The notes below the pieces were generated by a model that had not been told where the DNA came from, made no database searches, and was given only the letters and a program-made list of their open reading frames with translations. The position numbers and the translations under genes were made by a program. 64,000 nt of DNA from Earliella scabrosa (Eukaryota > Basidiomycota > Agaricomycetes > Polyporales > Polyporaceae), in the NCBI GenBank assembly GCA_022605405.1, contig JABYQQ010000022.1:62001-126000 (forward strand). The letters are read 5' to 3'. Positions 1 through 11,800 of the stretch are shown piece by piece. Within the stretch, counting starts at the first letter, position 1. Every line of letters begins with the position of its first letter.

Positions 1-213
1 GCGTCTCATTAACGCGGGCCACCCGAAGAGAGGGCGAGACAACATTCAGATTGCAGCACTCGCGCATAACGCAGTGGCCCTATACAAGATCCAAGCACTA
101 CAATACAAGTACGACAGTCGGGATCAGTGAGTAGACTGGGGCCTCTAGCCAGCAGGAGGAACCAGCCCGAGGGCGAGGAAGGGAACTGTGACAGAAAGAG
201 AGTCCGACGAGAG
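1..213. other. 3' flank of the first monooxygenase gene
   Basis: Short stretch downstream of the minus-strand monooxygenase stop codon. It most likely holds the 3' UTR and terminator; no gene is supported. Confidence 0.4.
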
Positions 214-2248
214 CTAAGCCTCGACTTCGATGGTGACCACAGTCTGCTCCTGTTGCGCCTCCTCAATCACCAAGGCAACAGGCTGGTCGACGATCGTCCA
301 GTGTGCCGCGCGCTCCTGCATCAAGCCCCACTCCACCCACCAGTCGTCCGCCTCGTCCTCGGGGTCGTACCCAAATATCTCCACGACGACCTGCATCATC
401 TCCTCGCTCGACTGCTGACGCTTCCGCCCGAGCGTGCTAGCTCCGTTCTTCGCGCGCTCCCGGATCTGCCGGTCGTGCGTCTCCGCGAGCCCGGGCGGCA
501 GCGACACCGCGAAGACGTTCGTCGTCGACGCCTTGATGACGTTCTCCACACGCGACTGCCGGATCTCCTGCACCGCGCTGAGGAAGGACGAGATCTGCTC
601 TTTACGGTGAATGTGTGTGAACAGCCGGCCGAGCACTGCGGCGTCGCCGGTGCACATGCCGAACGTGTACGTCGAGCCGACCTGCGTGAGAGATGGATGT
701 GAGTACGTTGTATGAGAGGATCAAATAACTCGCAATGCTTACAGGAGTGGGATGGGCTGCTTCCCCCAAGCAGACGAGCCTCCCATCAGGGTGCACCCAG
801 TCTTCCAGCCCCACCTGCTCGTAGATGGGAACACACGAGATGGTCGTAGCATGGCTAGCGAGTGCCTTCAACCTACAGGGCGAAGAGACAACGACTCAGC
901 ACGGCCAGCCTCAGTGCGTCGAGGACCATGAATACATACCGCGGGTCCGCATCCTTGATCACCTCAAGCATAGCTTCAGGAGTCACGCTGTACGCGGCCT
1001 GCATCTCCTCCGCGTCTTCGTCGAACTCGTGCGGGGCGTACACGTACAGCGCGAGCATAGGTGAACTGTTGCTCGGTGTCTGAATACAGACTTAGTTTCG
1101 TTCTGCCATATGAACAATGGAGCGAGTCACTTACGACGGGCCACATCTGTGCGCCGAACTCGGAGTTCCCGAACCACGTGAACACCTTGCCCTAAACGCG
1201 ACAGGTCTCCTAGTTAACATCAACGGCGGAGAGAAAATATAGATGGTACGCACCGTACCCCGAATCTTCTCGAGGAACACCTTGTCCTCCATCGCGTCCA
1301 AGTCAGCTTCCGGGATTAGAGCGCTGCCCACACCCCGCGATAGCACCCTCAGCTCTCGAACGCATATCATGTCGAATGCCAGCCACGCACCTGTACACCG
1401 CGATCCCCGTGGGCTCGTGCTCGTGCTCCTGCTCCAGCGCCTCCATGACCTCCTTCCGCGTGTTCCAGCCAGGATGAGAGTACCCGTCCGCGCCGACGAT
1501 CACGTCCGCGCTCACGATCTCGCCCGTCTCGAGCGTCACCGACGGCCGTTCCTCGTCGATCTGCGCGCCGACGACCCGCGCGTCCGGGCCGTAGCGGATC
1601 GTCGCGCCGAGCTCCTGCGCGAACTCGGCGAGCGTGCGGCGGAGGTCCGAGTACTGCGAGAGGAACCGCGCGAGGTGAGCAGAAAGGCATCATAGTAATA
1701 CGCAGCTCGCGAGACGCACGTGGATGAGGAGGAAGTCTCCACCGGTCTCCTCCATCACGTCTTCCTCCCACTCCTGCGAGTCGACCACCGCGCCCGAGTC
1801 GACTGCGACGCACAGGGAGCGCAAACATGTCAGCAGACGAAGACATACGGAGGTCACCGCACTCACACGAAGCGAACATGGTTCCGTTGGAATGAACGCC
1901 GCACTTGCGCAGACGCTCCTCCAGCCCCCACCTGTAGTACATCTTCGTCGAGTTTGGCGGGAGCCGGCAGCCTCCGTCTGCAGGGGTCTATGGGAGGCAT
2001 GAGGAGCCGAGGCGATAGGGGAGTGAGAGGCCGAGATGGAGGACGTGCGTACCGGTTCGAATGGGTTGGTGACATCAAACACCGTCACCTTGTGTCCGAC
2101 GCGGCTGAGGGCGATAGCCGCGGACAGGCCGCACACAGATGCTCCGACGATGACGAACTCGACTTCGATAGAGCTAGACTTGGCCTGACCGGAGAGGAGG
2201 AAGATGGTCAGCGAGTCGCTCGTCGAGGCTTCGTCACCTGCGTACCAT
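214..2248 (-). CDS. FAD-dependent monooxygenase, paralog 1
   Basis: Flavoprotein hydroxylase of the salicylate-hydroxylase/UbiH-like class; such enzymes hydroxylate small, often aromatic, substrates with NAD(P)H and O2. The substrate here is unknown. Exons from the start (minus strand): 2248-2246, 2184-2053, 1987-1867, 1802-1720, 1653-1391, 1323-1254, 1191-1135, 1079-940, 872-743, 681-214; frame is kept throughout and gives 488 aa. The N-terminal dinucleotide fold reads FVIVGASVCGLSAAIAL, with Ala where the second glycine of GxGxxG is usual. The middle has VGADGY. The second FAD motif reads GEAAHP instead of GDAAHP. The C-terminus has the YDPEDEADDWW segment shared with the other three copies. 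The first coding exon is only the ATG. It is the only copy on the minus strand, separated from the tandem trio by two housekeeping genes. Confidence 0.9.
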
Positions 2249-3960
2249 GATGCAATTATGTTGGACTATGTCCGAAAAGAACGTGGAGTGGAAGCGAGAG
2301 GGAGATGTGGAGCGAGCGGTGGGGGTGCGCGACGGCGGGGTCCAGAAGACTTGCGAACGAAGGACGAGCATTATGTATACGAACTGCGCAGATCGCCTCC
2401 ATTGCTCGTAATGCATTCGGATGCAGCCATTCACGCGCGAGACGTGATCGATCGAGGGTCGACCGAAAGGGCGCACGCCTCCAGCCGTCAGTCGAAATTG
2501 TCAGTGGACGCCCATCCACACTCACCGGAACTCGAGAGCGTTGTGGTAGCCCGTTCCTATTAGGAGCGCTTCTGCTAAACTATTCAACAGCACTCCCGAT
2601 TGTTCGGCGGACAGAAGGCTATCATCTCCCTATCGGACATGGCGGTAGCCCTCGACTGGTCGCCGTCCTCCTTCTCGTCGAGTCTGACAAGAAAATCATG
2701 AGCTAGGTATTCACTTGACTGGTCGGCACTTACTCGATATGGGGAACCCCGAGAACATACTACCTCACCAAGAGCTGCGGACACATCCGTTCCCGCCACA
2801 CGAACCCCTCTTCTCATCCCCACCCTACCTCCGTCCTGGGCTCACAGAGCAAACGTTCAAGGGCTGAACCAAGGTGGCTGGGCCGATCTGTCAAAACGTT
2901 GACGCGTCTGTCCCGGGCCCCCAGACGGATGAAGAGCGAATGACCGGAGAGTTAATATTCTCAGGTGATCGGGGCCTGGTCAGGCTAAGAGTTCCTGAAA
3001 TCTGGATCGGGGATGTCTGTTTACAACTGCCTGGTGCTGCCGCACGTCTCAAATACTAATAGATTGTACAACTGCATACCGAGCATCCATCGGCACCGCA
3101 CTGCAAAATATCGAACAGACCGTCCTGGGTGTGACTGGAGTGCATATTCCCTAGCAATGGAAGACAGGGGCGTCGAAGCAAGTGACACGAGTGCCACCAT
3201 CACCGGAATGCGGGTTGGCCCAGCTGGTGCAGCGGTGTGTGCGAATACATACACGCGAGACTCGGACTGGGGGTTCCCGGCTGTTGGACGAGTGCGTGTA
3301 TGTACACGGACACTCGCGGGACCGTCAGCCCTGAGTCCTGAGCAAGCGCGGTCCAGACCGTAACAGGAGCCTGAGATTCCGATCTGCGCAAATGATCTCA
3401 CCCACACGACATCGATCCAGGGTGTGTCCGCCTAATGGTCGCTCCTCTGAACATTGCTGACCGCCCGGGGCCCGAGACGAGCCCGTGTCTTTCGCCCGAG
3501 GTCAACTTGAGTGTGCACTGCGGATCAATGTCATGCGAATCGTCATCGCCAGCCCCCCTGAAGTTTGAACTTGATTCCAAAACTATCAGGCGCGTTCGTC
3601 ACTCCGAACTCCACGACTTACTGCAATATTCCGGGCGATGTGCGACGTCGCCCGAGGGATCGGAGTCCGCTCTCTGCCACTCTGCCAGTGTCTTTGGCAT
3701 TCCATGACGCTGATCAATGACGAAAGGGAAGTGAGTGGCCCCCGTCTCCCTGTCAGGCGGCGACACGAATAATCGTGACCGTACGCGCCCTCTGAAGAAC
3801 TATCACCGTCAGCGGTCGTCTCTCCATTGATGTCAATGACTCACTGCAAAATCCATATGTATCTTGAGCGCCCGAGCGATAGGTGCGATGCTTGGCCGAA
3901 AAATCGGGAGTCCGCTTCCTGGACCTAGCATGGACACTGCGGCCGAGTACTGAACGCTCC
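2249..3960. other. intergenic region, nothing recognised
   Basis: About 1.7 kb upstream of the monooxygenase start. It should contain that gene's promoter. Open frames here are short and show no family motif, and I see no RNA gene or transposon end. Confidence 0.4.
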
Positions 3961-4680
3961 GCGTCTCTCGTCTCTCGTCCAAGGCCAAGTTGCACTGCGG
4001 GTATGTTCCGTGACGCCCTTGAAGCCTATAGGAAGGTTCGAATCCGAAGAAGGAATCAGCCGCGTTCACGTTTACCCCCACCCGCTCCGACCGGCGAAGT
4101 TCAGGTCCAAGTCCAAGTGCAACTCACCATAACACCATCGACCAATCGCGCGCGACTCGCTCCTTGCGTGTTGCGTGTCACAATAGACGGGCGAGTCCCA
4201 GTCCGAGTCCGCCTGACGCGCTAGCTTTCCTACCAGTGTCCTCTCTGTCACCGTCGCACGCCAGGCGTCGTGAGAGCTGGAATGCATTAGCCAAGGGTCT
4301 CCCTCTCCGAACGACGGTCAGTGATTCGAGCCGAACCCGCACTCTCGCCCAAGGCCAAGATGCACTGCGGGCACGTCCATGGACCGCACTTGCACACCCC
4401 TGAAGCCTGAACACTGAAGCCTGAAGGAAGGTTCGAATCCTGAGAAGGAATCAGCCGCGTTCACGTTAACGACCCCCAAGTCCAAGTCCAAGAGCGACCC
4501 ACCATAGCACCATCGACCAATCGCGCGCGACTCGCTCCGTGGTGCGTGTTGCGTGTCACAATCGACCGGGCGAGTCCGAGTCCGAATCCGCCTCCCCCTT
4601 CCTACCAGTGTCCTCTCTGTCACCGTCCCGCGCGCCAGGCGTTGTGAGAGCTGGAATGCATTAGCCAAGGCCGCCTCGAA
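3961..4680. repeat. two direct repeat units with Pol III B-box-like motif
   Basis: Two diverged copies of about 340 bp, roughly 3961-4300 and 4333-4675, lie in direct orientation. Shared blocks in the same order are: a segment with AAGGCCAAG and CACTGCGGG, then GGAAGGTTCGAATCC, AGGAATCAGCCGCGTTCACG, ACCATCGACCAATCGCGCG, and a tail with GTGAGAGCTGGAATGCATTA. GGTTCGAATCC matches the B-box of tRNA-type Pol III promoters, so a SINE-like origin is possible. I could not fold a tRNA here or fix an A-box. Confidence 0.6.
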
Positions 4681-4740
4681 GCGTACACTACTTTTCCGCC
4701 ACCTCCTCACACCTCATACCTCATACCTCAGTACTCAAGT

Positions 4741-7700
4741 TCAAGACTTCGCCTCCCGCCCCTCCCCACCGAGCTCCTCAAGACTCCACACCGGCCTGCT
4801 CTCGATCGAGTACGGGTCCGTGTCCCCCGCGAGGAAGCGGTCCATCGCCGCCCACGCGATCATCGCCGCGTTGTCTGCTCTCGCACGCACGCACGCCCGT
4901 TAGCAAAAGTTGCAGTCGACGACGCCCTCCAGACGGAGACTCACCCGTGCACATCGGCGGCGGCGGGAACACGAGCGACACCCGCTCCTCCGGGTCCGGA
5001 CGCTCCGCGTCCAAACACGCGCGCAACCTATCCACGCACGCACGCACGCCAACCCGTCAGCAACGCACCAACCGAACCCAACCGATCCACAAAAACACTC
5101 ACCTCTCCCTCAAAAACGCATTACTCGCCACCCCCCCACTGACCACCAAACTCCCCACCCGTACTCCCTCCCGCCTACACGCCGCCAGCGCGAGCCCGAC
5201 CTTCTCCTCCAGCTGCGCGACCGCCGCGCGCTGAAAACTCCTCGCCAGTCCCAACCGCGTGCGCGCGTCGATCGTGCCGCGGCGCGCGTCGAGGAAGCGC
5301 TCGACGGTCGAGTGCAGGCCCGTATACGAGAACGCGAGCCGGCCGCGCATCGGGCGGGGCATCTGCACTTCCGGCACTTCCTCTCCACCTCCACCTCCAT
5401 CTCCCCCTTCCTCGTCGCTGGGGTCGGACAGGCAGAAACGCTCGAGGGCGGCGCCGGGCGCGCGCCCCCCATACGGGATCTGGAGGAGCTTCGCGACCTT
5501 GTCGAACGCGTTCCCGACGGGCTCGTCGAGGGTCGTCGCGAGGATGCGGAACGCGGTGGGGGAGGTGGCGAGGAGGAGGAGGGTGTGGCCGCCCGAGACG
5601 AGGAGGGTGAGGAAGGGGAAGGTGGGTTGGGAGGTGGGTGGGGAGGTGAGGAAGGGCGTGAGTGCGTGGGCTTGCTGTGTGTGGGGGGGAGGAGGGGGTT
5701 AGCTTTGTGTTTGTGCGAGGGAGAGGTGGGGAAGAGGGAGAGAGGGAGAGAGGGACTTCGTGCCGGGCGTGCATCGGGAACTGCTGGACGTGGCGGACTC
5801 CATGCCGGAATAGTATTATGCGCGTGGATCTCTTACCAGAGCGTCATGCCAGACTCCGAGCCTCTGTCGCGGACGATGTACGTCCATGAAAAAGTCGGCC
5901 CCCAAGCATCCATTCTCCAACGTTCAACGGCGGCCAACTGTGCAGAATACGACGGGAACGCCAGCGACCACGCCCATCGTACCCTGCGCACAAGCACAAG
6001 TACACGCGCACCGCGCGTGCGCGCTGCGAAATGAACACAGATCCCATAAGCGCGCTCGTGCGCACGCCCGTCAAAGCCCGGTCTTGTCGAACGCGCGCCC
6101 TGGCGGACGGACACGCGCGGGTCGACCACCGTCTTGGGGGACGGGACACGCGCGAGGTCGACGACCCTCTTGGAGGAGGAAAGGACACGCTGCGCCGGGC
6201 TCGACCGTACAGAGCTCTCTGATAGCGTCAGCTCAGATACTAACAGAGATACTCAGCTAGGGCTGCTAGCGCAGCCCCATCCGCCGACACAAGCCTTAGA
6301 GACTGCGTACACAGCGCACACATCGATAGGAGATATGTACATATTCTGCCAACAGAGGGGGCCAGCATAAGACTCTGAGCGATGCACCGTTCTCGGGTGC
6401 GCGCCAAGTGCGTGAAGCCAACCCGTCCTCGATGGCGGTATTGTCGAACTCGCCCTCGCGAACGGACACGCACGCGCGGGTCGACGGACACGCAGCGCGC
6501 GCCGAGTCGGGGTGCGCGAGCGGCGCGCGGGCGAAGATCCCTCTCTCTTCGCCCGCGCGTCCCTCCCGTCCACCCACGTTCACCAGTCCACCCCTGCTAT
6601 CACCACCGCACCGTCCGCAGTCTGCGATCTCGTCCCGCGCGCGGCAGCACGGGACCCGACGCGCAACAGGGCGCCAGGCAGGCGCGCACGTCGTACCTGC
6701 GGACTACGCCCCGGGCCCGTCACGCATCCTCTGTGCCCACCCCGTGCGGGACAAGTGCTGTCCAGTGCGAGTGGTACTCGTCCGCGGCACCTCCGCACCC
6801 CACTAAGACTGTGATGCAGCGTCGGCGTTGCGGTTCCTGATATGAGTCGGTTGCGGCACACAAAGTACGAGTATGCCACCCCCCCACCGCCCCGTCGTCC
6901 GCCGTCTGCAGTCTGCGACGTCATCGCGCGCGGCCACTGCGGGCGCGCACGCCGCACCGTGCAGTTTATATAGAGCTTTATATGGGGCCAGGACACGCGT
7001 CAGATATGCGGCGACGCCTCGGCTTGCGGTCGCACGCATGCGCATTCGGAGGGGCAACGAAGCGGTCGCGGGGCTTGCCCACAGGCCCGCACAGGACGGA
7101 CTGGGACTGAAGACAATGTAGTAGCGTCGGCGTCGCGGAGTCGGTGCGCCGCACCAACTATTCCACTCCTACCGCACCGTCCGCCGTCCGCCGTCCGCGC
7201 GTGGCTGCTCGGCTCGACGCACCCGCTCGCGCTCAACGGCCACGACCGCCGCGGGCATCAGGCACTTTATACAGCGCGTCTGCGCTTGTCGGTGTTCCGG
7301 GGCCAGGTGCAGCGACGCCTCGGCTTGCGGGCGCACGCATGCGCGTATGTACTTTCTCAGCGGGCGCCCTCGTGTGTGCGCATTCGGAGGGGAGCGGACG
7401 TCGCGGGGCTCGCCCACGGCGTATCCGCACCGGCACGGTCGGGCTGGTGTTGCGAGTCGGTGCGGCACACCAAGGATTCCACCCCTACCGCACCGTCCGC
7501 CACCCGCGATGCGCGACGAATCCGCTCGCGCTCAACGGGTGCGACTGGCGCGCGCGTCGTACCATACACCTTATACGGTGCTTCGCGCGCGCCTGCCATC
7601 CTCGCTTTCCGGGGCCAGGTGCAGCGACGCCCCGGCTTGCGGTCGAATGCATGCGCATGTGCATATGTACGTTCTCGGCGCACGCCCCGTGTGCGCATCC

Positions 7701-8687
7701 GGGAGGGGGGGGGGGCAACGAAGCGGTCGACGTCGCGGGGCGGACTGGGACTGTAGACAATGTGTAGCGTCGGCGTCGCGGGTCCCGAGATCAGTCGGTG
7801 CGGCACACGAAGTGTTCCACCCCTACCGCACCGTCCGCGTCATCGCGCGCGTCGTACCATACACTTTGTACAGTGCGTCGCGCGCGCCTGCCATCCTGGG
7901 TTTCCGGGGCCAGGACTGTGGAGCCATGCGTCGGCATGCGGTGGCACGCACGCGGATGCGGAGGGGCAAGCAAGTGATCGCGGGGCTTGGTCATGGCAGA
8001 TCCGCACCCGCACGGAGTGGGAATGATATGTAGCGTGGCGGGTCGTGCTCGCGGGAGGAGGGGATACGGACGCGCATAGAAAGGGGAGGGGATAGAGGTG
8101 GAGAGGACGAAGGAGGACAAGGGACGTACCATGTGGTGGACACCGACGAGCGGTTTGTTGGTGGCAGCAGCGAGGGTGCGGGCAGCGTTGCCGCACACGC
8201 TCAGGCAGCCGGGGATGCCTGGAGGGGGATGAGAGCGGGCGCGTGGACGAGAGGGAGGGACGGACCGGGGCCTCTGGTGAATGCGATGCCGTCAATGTCG
8301 CTGAGGGAGAGGTTGGCTTCGGACAAGGCTCGTTGGACAGCCACTGGCTAGCCAGACCAGGTGAGGACAGGGTCCGGACGGGGGAGAGAACTGAAGAGGA
8401 ACGTGCCATGTTGCGCTGGTGACCGTGGAGGGCGACGAAGGGGTGGATGCCGCCATACTCCTCCAGCCTGTCCCAGTCAGCGAGAGCGAAGAGAGCAGGA
8501 CGGGAGAGGAAGAGACTGACGAGTCTTGCTGGCTGATGACGACGTTCGAGAGGATCGTCCGGTCCGAGTCCACGACCGCCGCACACGAGTCGTCCGCCGA
8601 CGACTCCAGCGCCAGCACCCGCAACCCCCGGCGCTGTCCTGCGCGGGCGACGGCGGCCCTGGCCACGGCGCGGGTGGCAGCGAGCAT
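4741..8687 (-). CDS. QRI7: tRNA N6-adenosine threonylcarbamoyltransferase, mitochondrial (Qri7/OSGEPL1/TsaD family)
   Basis: Transfers the threonylcarbamoyl group to A37 of ANN-decoding tRNAs (t6A), in mitochondria for this family member. Exons (minus): 8687-8521, 8467-8403, 8343-8266, 8218-8130, 5674-5103, 5027-4945, 4874-4741; continuous frame of 395 aa. The start gives an Ala/Arg-rich, presequence-like N-terminus followed by the family's LESSADDS (usually ETSCDDT). GGIHP and HGHQRNMA follow. The metal-binding HxxxH is formed by H132 and H136 in VHHMQAHAL, then LLVSGGHT, PYGG, SGGVASN and CTDNAAMIAW. Length and motif order match the family. The fourth intron (5675-8129, 2,455 bp) is very long for a basidiomycete and falls between M133 and Q134, inside HxxxH. 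The start lies 115 bp from the divergent TORC2 gene, suggesting a shared promoter. Confidence 0.93.
5675..8129 (-). other. 2.45 kb intron of the Qri7-like gene
   Basis: The donor GTACGTCCC follows ...HHM and the acceptor CACACAG precedes QAHALTP, so the frame continues exactly across the family's conserved HHMQAH segment. Other introns in this gene are about 50-75 bp. The inside is GC-rich and dominated by tandem repeats. Long open frames on either strand (about 370 aa at 4910-6034 and 7840-8949) are compositional and show no family motif. Confidence 0.85.
6600..8040. repeat. about five diverged tandem repeats inside the Qri7 intron
   Basis: Units of roughly 230-330 bp begin near 6600, 6831, 7131, 7453 and 7786. 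Each contains, in order, a TACCGCACCGTCCGC-type block, a CGCGCGTCGTACCATACAC-like block (variable), TTTCCGGGGCCAGG, CGGCTTGCGGTCGCACGCATGCG, CATTCGGAGGGG and ATGTGTAGCGTCGGCGTCGCG. Copies are diverged by point changes and indels, so the array is not recent. An additional shorter direct repeat (GGACACGCGCGGGTCGAC type) occurs at about 6077-6130 and 6440-6490. Confidence 0.75.
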
Positions 8688-8802
8688 GGGCGGAGCAGGA
8701 GAGAAGAAGCACGTCCGAATCGGGCGATAGAAGGAGCAGCGCCGCCGACGTCGCCCTCTGCACGCGCGCCTCTTCTCCCGCGATTCGAGTCAGAGAGCAG
8801 CG

Positions 8803-11800
8803 ATGGCGGGCCGCTCTGCGCATGTCCGTCGCGTGTCCGTCGAGCCCCCTCGCGGCCCAGACCGCCCCCGCTCGTCTTCGCACGGCGACGCTGGCTCTCG
8901 CAGGCCGTACCCCGCCCAGCTCTCTCCCCACCACCTCCCGCCCGTCCACTCCCGCTCCCCCAGCCCCGGTCCTCCTCCTCCTCCTGCTCTCTCCACGAGC
9001 GCGAGTGCTGCCCCGGGCGAGCCATCAACGGAGCATGTCCACAGGCGGCTCGCGTTCTTCGGCGATATGTTGCAATTGTCTTCCGCCGGCCTCCTCGCCG
9101 CCGCTGCCTCCTCCCCAGCATCGGTAGCTTCATCAGCCCAGCGCTCCGCCACTACTCCCATCCCCTCCTCTCTCCTCCCTGCCCGCTCCCACTCTCGTGC
9201 AGACTCTGCTCTGCCCCGCGACTCTCGTGACGGCGCTCACTCGCCGGTGCCCTCGGGTCCCATGGCCGCTCCTCCGGCTCAAAACAAGGGACACACGTCT
9301 CCGTCAAAGGTGAGCCTCTTTGTCATCCGTCTTTGGATGGGCATCTTCGGGATGGAAGACTTGTCGGTGCGGTTATCTTTCCCACTCCTTTACTCTGGCG
9401 GATGCGATCTCCCCACCGTGTCCAATCTTGCATTGTCGGATCGCGCGAGAGATACTGGCTAGGTAGGCATGCATGACAGGGACAGAAGTAGCCGTGCAGT
9501 CGGTCATGATCTCAAACGATCAATTCGACGCCTCGAGGGTCGAGCATCTCGTTTCATGCGCCTTCCCTGAGACGCATGGAGACATCCGGAAACCAAGTAC
9601 TCGCCGGTGCACGGTGCATGAACACGTTCGTGCGCTCTTCCAGTGCCGTCCGCTCCAACTCCCCTCTCGCCAGCTCCCGCTCCGACGTCTCCCAGTCGGA
9701 GCGAGAGTTGCTGGGTTTCGGTAGCCTTGCGTACCGCCTGTCTCAGTCTGTATCTTTGTCAACGTCAAGATTTCGCACAGGAATCACTTCCATCATCGCG
9801 TCCTGTTGCTCGTCCACCCAGACGGATAGATTATGCGCTCCTGCCTCCTAGATCCATTGAGCGGCTGTCCCACATCGACACTCGTCGTAGTCGCCCATCG
9901 TGCCGTCTCCGGACTTGAGACAGCCTTGCAGCTCACCGGTCCGAAGGTGGACGCATGCAGGTGCCATGCATGGCCTCATACATCGATCCCGGGAGTGCAA
10001 GCGTTCAGGATTCACATCTCCCGTGCATAGAGCTCTTATATGCGCGCTATAGAGGACCTCCGATTTCTGTGCTAGTCTCACCTTGCATCCTTTGCGGACC
10101 AAGGAGGACCCGAGAGCGCTTGCTATTCGCTGGACGGAACCAGCCGCAGAGCGACCGTGCACCGTGATTCCTTGTCACGGACAGCGACATCTGCGACCCA
10201 AGTCCGTCGTCGGATGCGATCTCGTGTCACGGCATCGCTTTGAGGGATGTGTCAACGTCAACTGAGATGCCTGCGACCGTTCGTGGTGCGCACGGACCAG
10301 CGCGTCCTATCACCCCATGTCAGATTCCACTTGCTCTCCCCGTGCGCTCAGAGTTGACGTCAATATTTGATACGAGCTCTTGTATCCGCGTCTTCCTTTG
10401 CATGCTCTGCGAACCCGACGGCTCTTGTTGGGCTTTCAGCTCCCGAGCGGTGCATCTCTCGAAACCTTGTCGAGGCGTTGCATCACGTCCTAACCTCAAA
10501 TCAAGATATCCGCTCGGACGTGGTGTTATGTCATGACATCGCTTCGTCCTCGTTCAAACCTACGCTTCAGGACCAGTCAGATCTCCGAGCCAATCTCCCA
10601 GTCAACAGCATGACAGACCGCGTCCTGCCTTGATGTGCCTGCTGCTGGCATCGACGTTGTACAGCAGTTCCCATGTCCGATGCGCTCAAGCCTCAATGTC
10701 GTAACCGTCCCATTCCACCCACTGATCTGCATCTCGCATCGTCCCGAAGATCCCTGCGCCCGTGCTTCTTTTTCCCTCGCCGTGTCCCTCGTCAGCCCTG
10801 CCGCCGAGCGCTGACCTCGCCATCCCCACGCACAGGCGTCGTCCACGCGGACATATGACTCGAAGCTCGTCTCGCGCGAGATGCACCGGCTCGGGAACCT
10901 CGCCCACCTGCCCTCCCTCGCCCCGTCCCTCTCCGCCGCACAGTCCTCGCTCGCGCTCACGATGGCCCCCGCCGGCGCGCCCTCGATCGCGGCGAGCGAG
11001 AGCCCGTGGACGTCGCTCCACGTGCTTGTCCTCCCGCTCTTTAACAGCGAGCCCCTCCGCTGTCCTATGTGAGTACGGTTCATTCCTATGACGTCTACAG
11101 TGGTGCTTGCTGACACAGGGTGCAGCGAAGACCTGAATCAGCTCGTGCGGCGACACATCTCGACGGTCGTGTCCGCGGCGCCGGGCAAGGCGCTCGCGAC
11201 GCTCGAGCACGACACGGCGGAGCTGATCGCGAACGGGATGGTCACGCTCAACTCGAGGCTCGCAGGCATCGAGGACGACAAGCTCATAGTGCACCTCGTC
11301 GAGCTCTGGACGTTCTTCTGGGGCCAGGTCCTACCCTACCTCGCCGGCGTGAGTCATCCCCGCCCGCGAACCTGAACTCTGAACTCTGAACGCTGACCAT
11401 TGCCTGGAACTCGGATCCCCGCAGTCGCTCCTCCCGCTGCAGACCGACCCGGTCCTCGCAACCCTCTCCCGCACACCCAAAACGCACCGCCCGTCGTCGC
11501 CGAGCGCGGCGCAGGCCAGCAAAGGCTCGGGCGCGGGCTCGGGCCTCCTCCAGTCGATCGACGTGCGCGCGCTCGCGCTCGTCTCCTTTCGGGACCGCGT
11601 CGTCCTCCCGCTCTTCCCGCGGCTCAACGCACGCCTCGGGATGTCCAAGGACGAGACGGAGTCGCAGCAGGCAAGGCTCCAGCAAATGTACGCACCTGCG
11701 TCTCTCGTTGATCATCTCCCCATCTCATCTCCTCATCTCGTCCTCTCGTCCTCTCACCCCATCTTCCGAATCCCCATCCCCACGCACGCTGACCCGCTCC

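Noticed and set aside
4020..4100. tRNA gene at the GGTTCGAATCC motif
   Set aside because: I could not find a matching acceptor stem, D-arm or anticodon arm around it.
4910..6034. 374-aa plus-strand open frame
   Set aside because: It lies opposite the Qri7 exons and the long intron, is Arg/Glu/Gly-rich from GC bias, and shows no domain.
5675..8129. CRISPR-like array in the Qri7 intron
   Set aside because: Repeats are long, diverged and contiguous with no regular spacers, and the genome is eukaryotic.
7840..8949. 369-aa minus-strand open frame
   Set aside because: It reads through four real Qri7 exons and their introns in a different frame and into the repeats; the phased exon set with family motifs explains the region better.
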